A stretch of DNA of 64,000 nucleotides from Corallococcus silvisoli (GTDB lineage: Bacteria > Myxococcota > Myxococcia > Myxococcales > Myxococcaceae). Under the pieces are notes generated by a model. It was not told the DNA's origin. It worked only from the letters and a program-made list of their open reading frames with translations, and did not search any database. Every line of letters begins with the position of its first letter. Position 1 is the stretch's first letter. Shown piece after piece: positions 1-6,460 of the stretch. Both the position numbers and the translations under genes were made by a program. Location of the stretch: the NCBI RefSeq assembly GCF_009909145.1, contig NZ_JAAAPJ010000008.1:1-64000 (forward strand). Direction: 5' to 3'.

Positions 1-509
1 CCCTCTACCGGGTGGAGGCGCTGGCCCGTGACGCGGGCGTCGTACGCACGGACGCGCACCGCGAGCTGCGCCAGCAGTAAAGCTTCCCCATCCTCACGGC
101 ACTGCGCGCGTGGATGGAAGCACAGGCCCCACGCCACTTGCCCAAGGGCCCCATGGGCCAGGCCCTCTCCTACGCGCTGAAGCAGTGGGATGCCCTCACG
201 CGCTTCGTCTCCGACGCGCGCCTGCCCCTGGACAACAACCGCTCCGAGGCCGCGCTGCGCAAGGCGGCACTGGGCCGAAAGAACTTCCTCTTCGTCGGCC
301 ATGCGTCCGCGGGGGAGAACCTCGCCGGCCTCTACGCACTCGTCGCCACCTGCGAGGCCAACCAGGTCAATCCCGAGGACTACCTCGCTGACGTGCTGCT
401 GCGCGTGCAGACACACCCTCACTCGCGCATCGGTGAGCTGCTACTCCACGAGTGGATGCGGCGACGCACCGCCGACCCGCCCGAGTCACCCCTCCAGCCC
501 AGTCCCTGA
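1..509 (+). pseudogene. IS66-family transposase, 3' part, with in-frame stop
   Basis: The reading frame that ends at 507-509 runs from the left edge and encodes the C-terminal part of an IS66-type DDE transposase, including LPLDNNRSEAALRKAALGRK and the IS66 C-terminal pattern ending in SRIGELL. The frame is interrupted by TAA at 78-80; the residues on both sides (LYRVEALARDAG upstream, SFPILTALRAWMEAQAPRHL downstream) fit one continuous transposase, so this looks like a nonsense mutation rather than a boundary. An ATG at 114 could only restart a C-terminal fragment lacking the catalytic core. The 5' part lies outside the window, so the size of the whole element cannot be judged. Confidence 0.8.
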
Positions 510-600
510 ACACCTCGCCCCTCGCGGAGCTCGCCGAGCACGGCCGAGGTCCGCCTTCAATCCTTCCGGCACGACGTCCGCCGGACGGTTGCCGATATCA
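360..600 (+). mobile_element. IS66 element 3' end (copy A)
   Basis: The last part of the transposase frame and about 90 bases of following non-coding sequence are repeated, diverged, elsewhere in this patch (minus strand about 2068-2285 and plus strand about 2281-2350). The shared part stops near 590-600, just after CCGGACGGTTGCCGA, which marks the approximate outer end of the insertion sequence. GC content and base usage change sharply right after this point. Confidence 0.6.
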
Positions 601-638
601 AGAGGAAGCTGATACTGGCCTCGAATCCTGGTGGGAAG

Positions 639-851
639 GTGGAGTTGATGGCTGAGTTGAGGGCGCATCGTGCCGCGACCGAGCATGCTTGTCTTAATGA
701 GTTGATTGATGCTGGTGTGTATGGCTATTGCTTTGAGTCGAGGGGGGGGGTGACGATTGATATTGTTGATGGTCCGGGTTACGGTGGGGCGCTTTCTAGG
801 TTGACGCAGGCTGAAATGGAGTGGGCGATGAATAGGGCATCTAGGAAATGA
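639..851 (+). CDS. small hypothetical protein, low-GC accessory cluster
   Basis: A 70-residue protein starting with GTG at 639 (an ATG in the same frame lies at 648). It is mildly acidic and has no recognisable domain. The frame is open upstream into the IS66 end with no stop back to 510, so the gene may have lost its original 5' end when the element inserted. GC content is clearly below the window average and codons ending in T or G replace the usual C. Its stop overlaps the ATG of the next gene (ATGA at 848-851), which suggests translational coupling. Function unknown; its neighbourhood with RHS debris makes an immunity-type or cargo role possible, but this is inference. Confidence 0.45.
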   Translation: MELMAELRAHRAATEHACLNELIDAGVYGYCFESRGGVTIDIVDGPGYGGALSRLTQAEMEWAMNRASRK

Positions 852-1129
852 GGGTGAGGACTGCTGAGCTTGCTCGGGTGTGTTGGGGTGGTTGGGTTCT
901 GGCTTGTTGCTATGATGTCGAGGACCGTGTTCGTGGGTATGACGAGCCGGAGAATGTTCTTTCTCGGTATTTCAGAATGTCGGAAGTGGAAGATGCTTTT
1001 GAGGCGATTGGAGACTTATCGGAATTCTGTTCGAAGGCTGGGGTCGAAATTGAGGGGGCGTTTGAAGCCGACTTTTTGTCTGCTGTTATGGTTTTTTTTC
1101 TGCTATTTTGGTTGTGGAGTCATGGTTGA
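848..1129 (+). CDS. small hypothetical protein with hydrophobic C-terminus
   Basis: A 93-residue acidic protein whose last ~17 residues (AVMVFFLLFWLWSHG at the end) form a hydrophobic segment. The start ATG overlaps the stop of the preceding gene. A run of eight T at 1092-1099 lies in the region coding for the hydrophobic tail; a slip there would move translation into the frame of the next ORF, so this gene and the next could be one broken or programmed-frameshift gene. A competing frame (870-1325) covers the same bases but is Arg-rich and looks like a shadow. No family recognised. Confidence 0.4.
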   Translation: MRVRTAELARVCWGGWVLACCYDVEDRVRGYDEPENVLSRYFRMSEVEDAFEAIGDLSEFCSKAGVEIEGAFEADFLSAVMVFFLLFWLWSHG

Positions 1130-1325
1130 GCAGGGAGGGATTGCTGGGGATGTGTTGTCTCGGCGTGGGTGGCGCATCGAGGAGCTGTATCCACGCATGG
1201 AGGGGGAATGTGTTCGCTGGGCTGTGTTGAGATCTCGTAATGGTGGATATGCGGTCGAGAAATTCAGTCTTCGGTTGCCTGGACTTCAAGTGAATGTTGA
1301 GTGGGATGATGTGGCGGCCGATTGA
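1122..1325 (+). CDS. small hypothetical protein
   Basis: A 67-residue ORF starting at ATG 1122, overlapping the end of the preceding gene by 8 bases. It encodes RRGWRIEELYPRMEGECVRW and ends VNVEWDDVAAD. No domain is recognised. Low GC and AT-rich third positions match the two preceding ORFs. It may instead be the C-terminal half of the preceding gene, displaced by a frameshift at the T8 tract. Confidence 0.35.
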   Translation: MVEQGGIAGDVLSRRGWRIEELYPRMEGECVRWAVLRSRNGGYAVEKFSLRLPGLQVNVEWDDVAAD

Positions 1326-1707
1326 AGATCCTGAACTCGTGGGTGCGTATGGGAGGGAGTTTTCTGATGGGAAGGCCCCCTCGGAGGTTGTTGGTTGTTT
1401 GTTGAGGATTAAGAGGCTGGGCTTGGAAGGGAGGGTGTACGTTGTGACTGCTATGGGGGCGTTGTGGTTAACTGGGTCTCCAGGAGGAGGTGTTGTAGAG
1501 AGAGGTGATGGCGTTTGTGTGAAAATGGAGCGTCGGGGGTTCTCTGTTTGCTACTTTGAGGCGGGTAGCTCCCATGCTGCCGTGGGGCGGGTTTGTGGGG
1601 CTGATGAGTTGGAGGATTTTGTTGAGATTTATCTATTGAGATTGGTGCTTGAGATGCGTGGCTCTGCATCCGTAGGTCAGAAGAGGCCGGAATCCTTCTC
1701 CTGTTGA
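1306..1707 (+). CDS. hypothetical protein, possible RHS-associated orphan
   Basis: About 133 residues; ATG codons at 1306 and 1309 lie inside the end of the preceding ORF (an ATG at 1294 is also in frame). The sequence (RPIEDPELVGAYGREF near the start, ADELEDFVEIYLLRLVLEM near the end) has the size and mixed alpha/beta look of small immunity proteins found behind polymorphic toxins, but no specific family can be named. The stop at 1705-1707 is followed immediately, in the same frame, by an RHS-repeat fragment. Low GC suggests recent acquisition. Confidence 0.45.
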   Translation: MMWRPIEDPELVGAYGREFSDGKAPSEVVGCLLRIKRLGLEGRVYVVTAMGALWLTGSPGGGVVERGDGVCVKMERRGFSVCYFEAGSSHAAVGRVCGADELEDFVEIYLLRLVLEMRGSASVGQKRPESFSC

Positions 1708-2064
1708 CAGTCCCAAGACGGGAAGGCCGGCGTGTGGAATGCGACGACTTATACGTACGACGCGAACGGGACGCTGGAGACGGTGACGTACGGGGCGGAG
1801 ACTCTCGGAGAGCGCCAGACGTGGACGTACTCGCGAGGGGCGCGAGGTGAGTTGCTGCGGGCGCAGCATCCCGCGGTGGGTGCCTTTGTGTATGGGTATG
1901 ACGGGCTGTTGCGGCTGACGGAGGTGAAGCCTCCGACGGGCAGCCCGACGCCAGCGCAGACCTTCTCCTATGACGCCCTGGGGCGTCAGGTGCAGCGGAC
2001 GCGAGGGACGTCGACGTGGCTGACGACGTGGAGTGGGGGCGTGTCCACGCAGGTGGATGCGAAC
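1708..2064 (+). pseudogene. RHS/YD-repeat protein fragment
   Basis: An open stretch with typical RHS/YD repeats: TTYTYDANGTLETVTYG, GYDGLLRLTEV and FSYDALGRQVQRTRGT. It lacks a proper start (a GTG at 1732 is available), an N-terminal region and the RHS core motif, and its frame runs out into the reverse copy of the IS66 end near 2065, stopping at 2101-2103. GC rises back to the genome average here. It is a scrap of a large RHS polymorphic toxin gene, left beside the small low-GC genes. Confidence 0.7.
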
Positions 2065-2067
2065 CAC

Positions 2068-2285
2068 GTAACCGTCCGGTGGACGTCGTGCCGGGAGGCT
2101 TGATGACAGACGCGGATCGTGCTCGGCGAGGGGCGAGGTGTTCAGGGACTGGGCTGGAGGGGTGCCTCGGGCGGGTCGGCGGTGCGTCAGCGCATCCACT
2201 CGTGGAGGTAGCAGCTCACCGATGCGCGAGAGGGGATGCGTCGGCACACGCAGCAGCATGTCGGCCAAGTACTCCTCGCGGCGCT
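2068..2285 (-). mobile_element. IS66 element 3' end remnant (copy B, inverted)
   Basis: Read on the minus strand this segment encodes EYLADMLLRVPTHPLSRIGELL followed by the same non-coding tail as copy A at 360-600, with scattered substitutions and small indels. Only the last part of the transposase is present. Its 3' end faces copy A, so the two remnants bracket the 600-2065 segment in inverted orientation. Confidence 0.65.
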
Positions 2286-2350
2286 CGCTGAGCACGGCCC
2301 GAGCCTGTCTTCAATCGTCCCGGCACGTCGCTATCCGGACGGCTACGATG
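2281..2350 (+). mobile_element. IS66 terminal remnant (copy C)
   Basis: About 65 bases (GAGCACGGCC... to ...CCGGACGGCTACGAT) resemble the non-coding end of copy A (533-597), on the plus strand and abutting the inverted copy B. It marks another decayed element end. From 2351 to 2497 no gene or clear signal was found. Confidence 0.45.
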
Positions 2351-2497
2351 GGCGAGTGGTGAGCTTCAAGGTAGTTGTCTGGTGCGAGGGTTCAGCCGGG
2401 GTGCTTCAGTTTCTGCTCATCATTCGGCGAATTGAAAAGCCCAGGCCAGCGCTCCTGACGCGCCAACCCGGGCTCGAAAGCCATCCGCTGAACCGGC

Positions 2498-3304
2498 CTA
2501 CGGCTTCTTCACGTCGTAGGACACCAGCTCCTCCGTCCGTTCCCCTTCCTCGCGGACCTTGCCCACTCCGGGGACCAGCCAGTACAGGCGCTGCTTCTCC
2601 TCTTTCACCTCGCCGCTCTTGTTCAGCTTGTCGCGCTGAACCTTGATGGCGTTGGTGAACGTGCCCGCGGGCGTCGTCACCGTCACGTCCTTCTCCAGCA
2701 CCTTCCAGACGTAGACGGGCTCCTTCCCCTCCGTTCCTCCCGCGGAATACGTGATCAGCTCCCGCACCTTGTCCTGGTGCTCCCAGGGCACGGAGGCCGG
2801 TGTCGCGGACAGGGACTTCATCATCGCCGGGGACCACGTGGTCGTCTTTGTCGGCAGGCCGTCCGTGACGTCCTCCTCGCGCAGCCTCACCACCAGCCCA
2901 TTCGTCAGCTCCAACTGCCAGGAGTTCTCCTCGTACACCGTGCCCGTCGTCGCCGTGCGGTCCTGCTTGCTGTGAACCTTGACCGCCGTCATCGACGTGT
3001 CAGGCACCGTCTCCGGGCCTCGCACCGTCACCACCTTGTTGAACACCCCGTTCGCCGGGTCCGTGATGCGATAGGTCCAGGTCGAGCCCGTCGTCAGCGG
3101 CCACAGCGAGGTGGACTCGGCCTGTTGATCCGGCTTGGTCGTCCCCGAGCCCGGATCCACCGGGTTTCCCGGCAGGTCCACCGAGCCGTCCGGATTCGTC
3201 GTGGGCGCGCCCGGGTTGTTCCCCGTGGGCAGGCTTCCCGCGCCACCGCACGCCGCCAGAGCCCCGCACGCCGCGAACAGCACCACCCGCTTCCTGAACT
3301 TCAT
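2498..3304 (-). CDS. putative lipoprotein, last gene of polyphosphate-type operon
   Basis: A 268-residue protein with a lipoprotein signal: basic start MKFRKRV, hydrophobic stretch, and lipobox AACGG (ALAACGG). A Pro/Gly/Asp-rich linker follows, then a beta-rich domain beginning SLWPLTTGSTWTYRIT, a pattern common in secreted proteins whose substrate is unknown. The ATG overlaps the stop of the upstream DUF4956 gene by 4 bases, so it is co-translated with the membrane gene. It probably sits in the inner leaflet of the outer membrane or on the periplasmic side. Its role in the operon is not evident from sequence. Confidence 0.75.
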   Translation of the reverse strand: MKFRKRVVLFAACGALAACGGAGSLPTGNNPGAPTTNPDGSVDLPGNPVDPGSGTTKPDQQAESTSLWPLTTGSTWTYRITDPANGVFNKVVTVRGPETVPDTSMTAVKVHSKQDRTATTGTVYEENSWQLELTNGLVVRLREEDVTDGLPTKTTTWSPAMMKSLSATPASVPWEHQDKVRELITYSAGGTEGKEPVYVWKVLEKDVTVTTPAGTFTNAIKVQRDKLNKSGEVKEEKQRLYWLVPGVGKVREEGERTEELVSYDVKKP

Positions 3305-4011
3305 GCCATCTCCTCCCGCGCGCCCTTGGCGCTCACCGCCGTCCACCGCAGCCCTCGCAAGGGCTCCCCTTCCGTCCGCCCCAACGCCGCCGCCAGGGTC
3401 CCGGGCTCCGCCTCCTCCACCTCCAACTCCAACCGCCTCGCGGAGAAGTCCAACGCGCAGCTCTTCACCAGCACGTTGCGCTCCCCCAGCGCGCTGCGCA
3501 GCGCCGCCTCCGCGCGCACCAGATCGTCCGACTGCGCGGACAACACCAACCGCTGCTTCGCCGCCACCCCCTTCTTCTCGAACAAGTCCAGCAACAGCAG
3601 CAGCGCCGCCACGAAGCCCGTGCCCACCAACGCCACCACCAGGTTCCCGTGGCCACACGCCATGCCCAGGCCAATCACCAGGAACAGGATGGCCGCGTCC
3701 CGGGGGTCCTTCAGCCCCGAGCGGAACCGCACGAACCCGCCCAGGCCCACCAACCCGAACGCCTTCGCCACGCTGTTGCCAATCACCGCCGTGATCACCG
3801 CCGCCGCCGCGCAGAGGAGGATCTGCGCCTGTACCATCTCCACCCTCGGCAGCGGCTTGCCCAGCACCCGCCGCCAGGGGCGCGACGACAGCAGCGCCCC
3901 GATGAGCGCCGACGCCACCAGCCGGGGGAGGAGGGCCCCCATCGACAGGGCCGATAGCTCCTGCTCCACGTCCTGGAACAACGCCGCGAACGGACCGTCC
4001 ATGGGCGTCAT
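3301..4011 (-). CDS. DUF4956 family integral membrane protein
   Basis: A 236-residue protein with about four membrane segments in residues 25-150, including the family-like block FGLVGLGGFVRFRSGLKDPR and IGLGMACGHGNL, followed by a soluble ~85-residue alpha/beta tail. DUF4956 proteins are known to be encoded next to VTC-domain polyphosphate polymerase genes, as here. Start and stop codons overlap those of both neighbours by 4 bases, so the three genes are translationally coupled. A membrane partner for polymer synthesis or transport is a reasonable inference; no catalytic motif is visible. Confidence 0.8.
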   Translation of the reverse strand: MTPMDGPFAALFQDVEQELSALSMGALLPRLVASALIGALLSSRPWRRVLGKPLPRVEMVQAQILLCAAAAVITAVIGNSVAKAFGLVGLGGFVRFRSGLKDPRDAAILFLVIGLGMACGHGNLVVALVGTGFVAALLLLLDLFEKKGVAAKQRLVLSAQSDDLVRAEAALRSALGERNVLVKSCALDFSARRLELEVEEAEPGTLAAALGRTEGEPLRGLRWTAVSAKGAREEMA

Positions 4012-5720
4012 ACCTCCCTCCGCCCCTCATCCGCGTCAGACGACTCCAACAACGGTCTCGTCGCGCGCTGCGCCTGCTCCAACGCCCGGGCCTGCGCCAC
4101 CACCGCGTACGCATTGCGCAGCACCGGCAGCTTCCCGGCCTGCTCCGCCAACACCCGGTCCAGCAGCGCCCGCGTCTCCGCCACCAGCGGCAGCCCGCGC
4201 ATCGAGGACACCACCGTCGCTGGCCACCGACCCGCCGACTGCGCCCGCAGCTTCCATGCGCGCGGATCCGCCATGCCATCCACGGAGTCCAGCGCCTCCT
4301 TCGTGAGCTTCGCGCCCCGCTCGCGCATCGCCCAGGCGCGCGGCGAGTCCACCCCGGTGAGCGAACGCAGCACCAGCTTCAGCGCCCCCTTCTCCAACTG
4401 TTCGCGCAGTCCCACCGCCACCGGCGTCTCCAGCCCCGTGGTGCTCCTCAACACCGCCAGCCGGTCATGCTTGAGCAACGCCTCGCGCAGCGCGTCCGCG
4501 CGCTCCGTGGCCAGTCCCCCGAGGCTTCGCGCGACCTCGGCGTAGCGCTTCCGCTGCATGCCCGCCTCGCGCACCACCCACGACTCCTCACCGTCTACTC
4601 CCAGGAGTCCCAGGAGCACCGCGCCTAGATGGCCGTCCTTCAGGCCCCGCTCGCGCAGCGCCCACGACGCGGGTGAGTCCTGTCGCTTCAGTCCCTCCAG
4701 CACGGCCTCTGGCGCCTGCGCATACAGCCGCTGACGGAGCGCGTGCGAACGCGGCGAGGCGACGAAGCCCAGCCCCTCCGCGACATCCACCGGCACGCTC
4801 GCGGACAGCACGTCGCGCAGCGTCCACGCCGTCTCGTCATCCAGTCCCATCAGGCTTCGCGCCACCAGCCCCGGGAACCGCTCCGCGTACGCCAGCCTGC
4901 GCTGGTGCGCGGGAACGCCCGGGATGCCGTTGAGCAACCACACCGCCAGCTGCGGCTCGCGCACCTCCAGCCCATCCAGCGCATGGAAGAAGCGCGCCTC
5001 CACGTCGTCCACCGACGCCACCCCTGGCGGCGGCGGCGTGGGGGCGGGCACCAGCCGCTGCACCGGCTGCTCACGCCCCTCCAGCCTCGCGACCACGGCG
5101 TCCACCAGCCGCTGCTCCAGCACGCGCAGCGGCTGATCATTGTTCTCCAGGATGATCCACCGCGCGGGGTCCCTCCGGGCCTGGGCCAGGAACGCCTCGC
5201 GCACGCGCACCGCCAGCCCCGCGCCCGCCAGTCCCTTGCGGCTGTCCGTGTCGTGGGTCTTCCCGCTCTGCACCTTGCCCAGCCGCTTGCGCAGGCGCGC
5301 CAGGTCGGGGTCGACGTCCACCAGGACGACCAGGTCCGGCCACAGCCCCTGCGATGCCAGCTCGCACGCGGACCACAGCGCCTCCTCCTTCACACCCCGG
5401 CCTCCCCCCGTCAGCGCCAGCTGCGAGTAGAGGTACCGGTCGGAGATGCACACGTCGCCCCTTCGCAGCGCCGGCGCGATGACCTCCTCCAACTGCTGCG
5501 CGTCGCGGGCCAGGTTGAGGAAGAACTCCGCGCGCGGGCCCATCTCCAACAGCCGCGCGTCGCGGGTCAGCTCGCGGATGCGCCGGGCCGTGGGCGACTG
5601 CAGCTCGCCACCCTCGCGCGCGTGCGCCACCTTGTAACCCAGCCGCTTCAGCCTCGCGGCGAGCAGGTTGGAGAGCGTCGTCTTGCCGCTGCCGTCAATG
5701 CCTTCGAAGTCGATGAACAC
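4008..5720 (-). CDS. thymidylate-kinase-like P-loop protein fused to C-terminal repeat domain
   Basis: The protein (570 residues) begins VFIDFEGIDGSGKTT, the P-loop of the dTMP-kinase fold at residues 5-15, and has the DR-type motif ISDRYLYSQLAL near residue 93 and a lid region with HDTDSRKG. The kinase part ends near 215, the usual length of a dTMP kinase. The rest, about 235-560, is a string of roughly 35-residue units of the pattern SLxGLxxxxAWxLRE, predicted helical. The GTG at 5720 is chosen because it lies 7 bases after the VTC stop with GAGG before it and gives the canonical kinase N-terminus; upstream ATGs at 5753 and 5768 would overlap the VTC gene. In a VTC/DUF4956 operon the substrate may be a nucleotide or phosphate polymer rather than dTMP; PPK2 kinases share this fold. 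Confidence 0.8.
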   Translation of the reverse strand: MFIDFEGIDGSGKTTLSNLLAARLKRLGYKVAHAREGGELQSPTARRIRELTRDARLLEMGPRAEFFLNLARDAQQLEEVIAPALRRGDVCISDRYLYSQLALTGGGRGVKEEALWSACELASQGLWPDLVVLVDVDPDLARLRKRLGKVQSGKTHDTDSRKGLAGAGLAVRVREAFLAQARRDPARWIILENNDQPLRVLEQRLVDAVVARLEGREQPVQRLVPAPTPPPPGVASVDDVEARFFHALDGLEVREPQLAVWLLNGIPGVPAHQRRLAYAERFPGLVARSLMGLDDETAWTLRDVLSASVPVDVAEGLGFVASPRSHALRQRLYAQAPEAVLEGLKRQDSPASWALRERGLKDGHLGAVLLGLLGVDGEESWVVREAGMQRKRYAEVARSLGGLATERADALREALLKHDRLAVLRSTTGLETPVAVGLREQLEKGALKLVLRSLTGVDSPRAWAMRERGAKLTKEALDSVDGMADPRAWKLRAQSAGRWPATVVSSMRGLPLVAETRALLDRVLAEQAGKLPVLRNAYAVVAQARALEQAQRATRPLLESSDADEGRREV

Positions 5721-5727
5721 GGTGCCT

Positions 5728-6447
5728 CTATCCCCTCGCAGCCCCAACCCCATCCGCGGCGAAGCCATGCACCCTCGCCATGCCTTCCGCGAACTTGCTG
5801 TACGCCGTCGTGCCCCCCGGATTGAGGGCCGCCAGCCACTCGGGCAGCTCCGCCCCGAGGTGCTTCACCTCCACCACCACCCGCGCGTCCTCGAACGCCG
5901 GCAGGCCCAGCCGCTCCACCGTCAAGGCCGTGGGCGCGAGCGCCAGCTCCGGCGATACCTCGTGGAAGCCGATGTCCCGATCCACGGTCACTCGCCACGT
6001 CCGCGACACCTGATACACGTGCCGCCGGTACGTCACCGCCAGCACCGGTGACAGGCTTCCTCCCGCGATGAGCGGCAACAGGCTCACGCCCCCGTGCAGC
6101 GCCCGGCTCAGCTCCGCGCGCGGCACCCAGACGCGCCGCTTCTGCGTGAGCCCGGAGCGCTCGCGCTTCACCTCCAACACCACGCGCTCGCGGCCCGCCG
6201 CGCCCACGTCCGGCGAGTACTCCTTCGTCCTCACCTTGATGCAGTTGTCCGGGGTGAGCACCGCGCGCTCCGCCAGAGGAAAGCCCTCCTTGTCGAAGTA
6301 CACCGACACGATGCGGGTCGGCGGTGGCAGGTATCCGCCCAGCTCCTGCGACAGCCGCGTGCACACCCCCTTGGCCTCGGGGCCCTCCAGCACGCGCTTG
6401 AACTCGCGGCGCAGCTTGGTCACTTGGCCCTCAGCGAATGAGATCAT
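5728..6447 (-). CDS. VTC-domain polyphosphate polymerase-like protein
   Basis: A 239-residue stand-alone VTC (CYTH-like tunnel) domain. Visible family features in order: RREFKRVL near the start, VSVYFDKEGF, CIKVRTKEY, VVLEVKRERSG followed by QKRRVWVP, VTYRRHVYQV, RVTVDRDIGFHE, VVVEVKHLG and a final YSKFAEGM. The charged residues Lys/Arg/Glu on alternating strands are those that line the catalytic tunnel in yeast Vtc4, which makes polyphosphate from ATP. The ATG at 6447 follows a GGGGAGG site; the gene starts 13 bases after the porin stop. Cytosolic enzyme, probably working with the adjacent DUF4956 membrane protein. Confidence 0.85.
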   Translation of the reverse strand: MISFAEGQVTKLRREFKRVLEGPEAKGVCTRLSQELGGYLPPPTRIVSVYFDKEGFPLAERAVLTPDNCIKVRTKEYSPDVGAAGRERVVLEVKRERSGLTQKRRVWVPRAELSRALHGGVSLLPLIAGGSLSPVLAVTYRRHVYQVSRTWRVTVDRDIGFHEVSPELALAPTALTVERLGLPAFEDARVVVEVKHLGAELPEWLAALNPGGTTAYSKFAEGMARVHGFAADGVGAARG

Positions 6448-6460
6448 CTCCGACCTCCCC

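Noticed and set aside
870..1325. A 151-residue frame across the low-GC cluster
   Set aside because: Strongly Arg-rich, overlaps two better frames, and its first half is a shadow of 848-1129; only the last part (1122-1325) looks coding.
2498..4279. 593-residue minus-strand frame reading through the DUF4956 gene
   Set aside because: The upstream part is Arg/Gly-rich shadow; the real lipoprotein begins with a clear signal peptide at 3304.
5721..5768. ATG starts at 5753 and 5768 for the Tmk-like gene
   Set aside because: They add residues before the canonical VFIDFEGIDGSGKTT start and overlap the VTC gene; GTG 5720 has a ribosome site and the family N-terminus.
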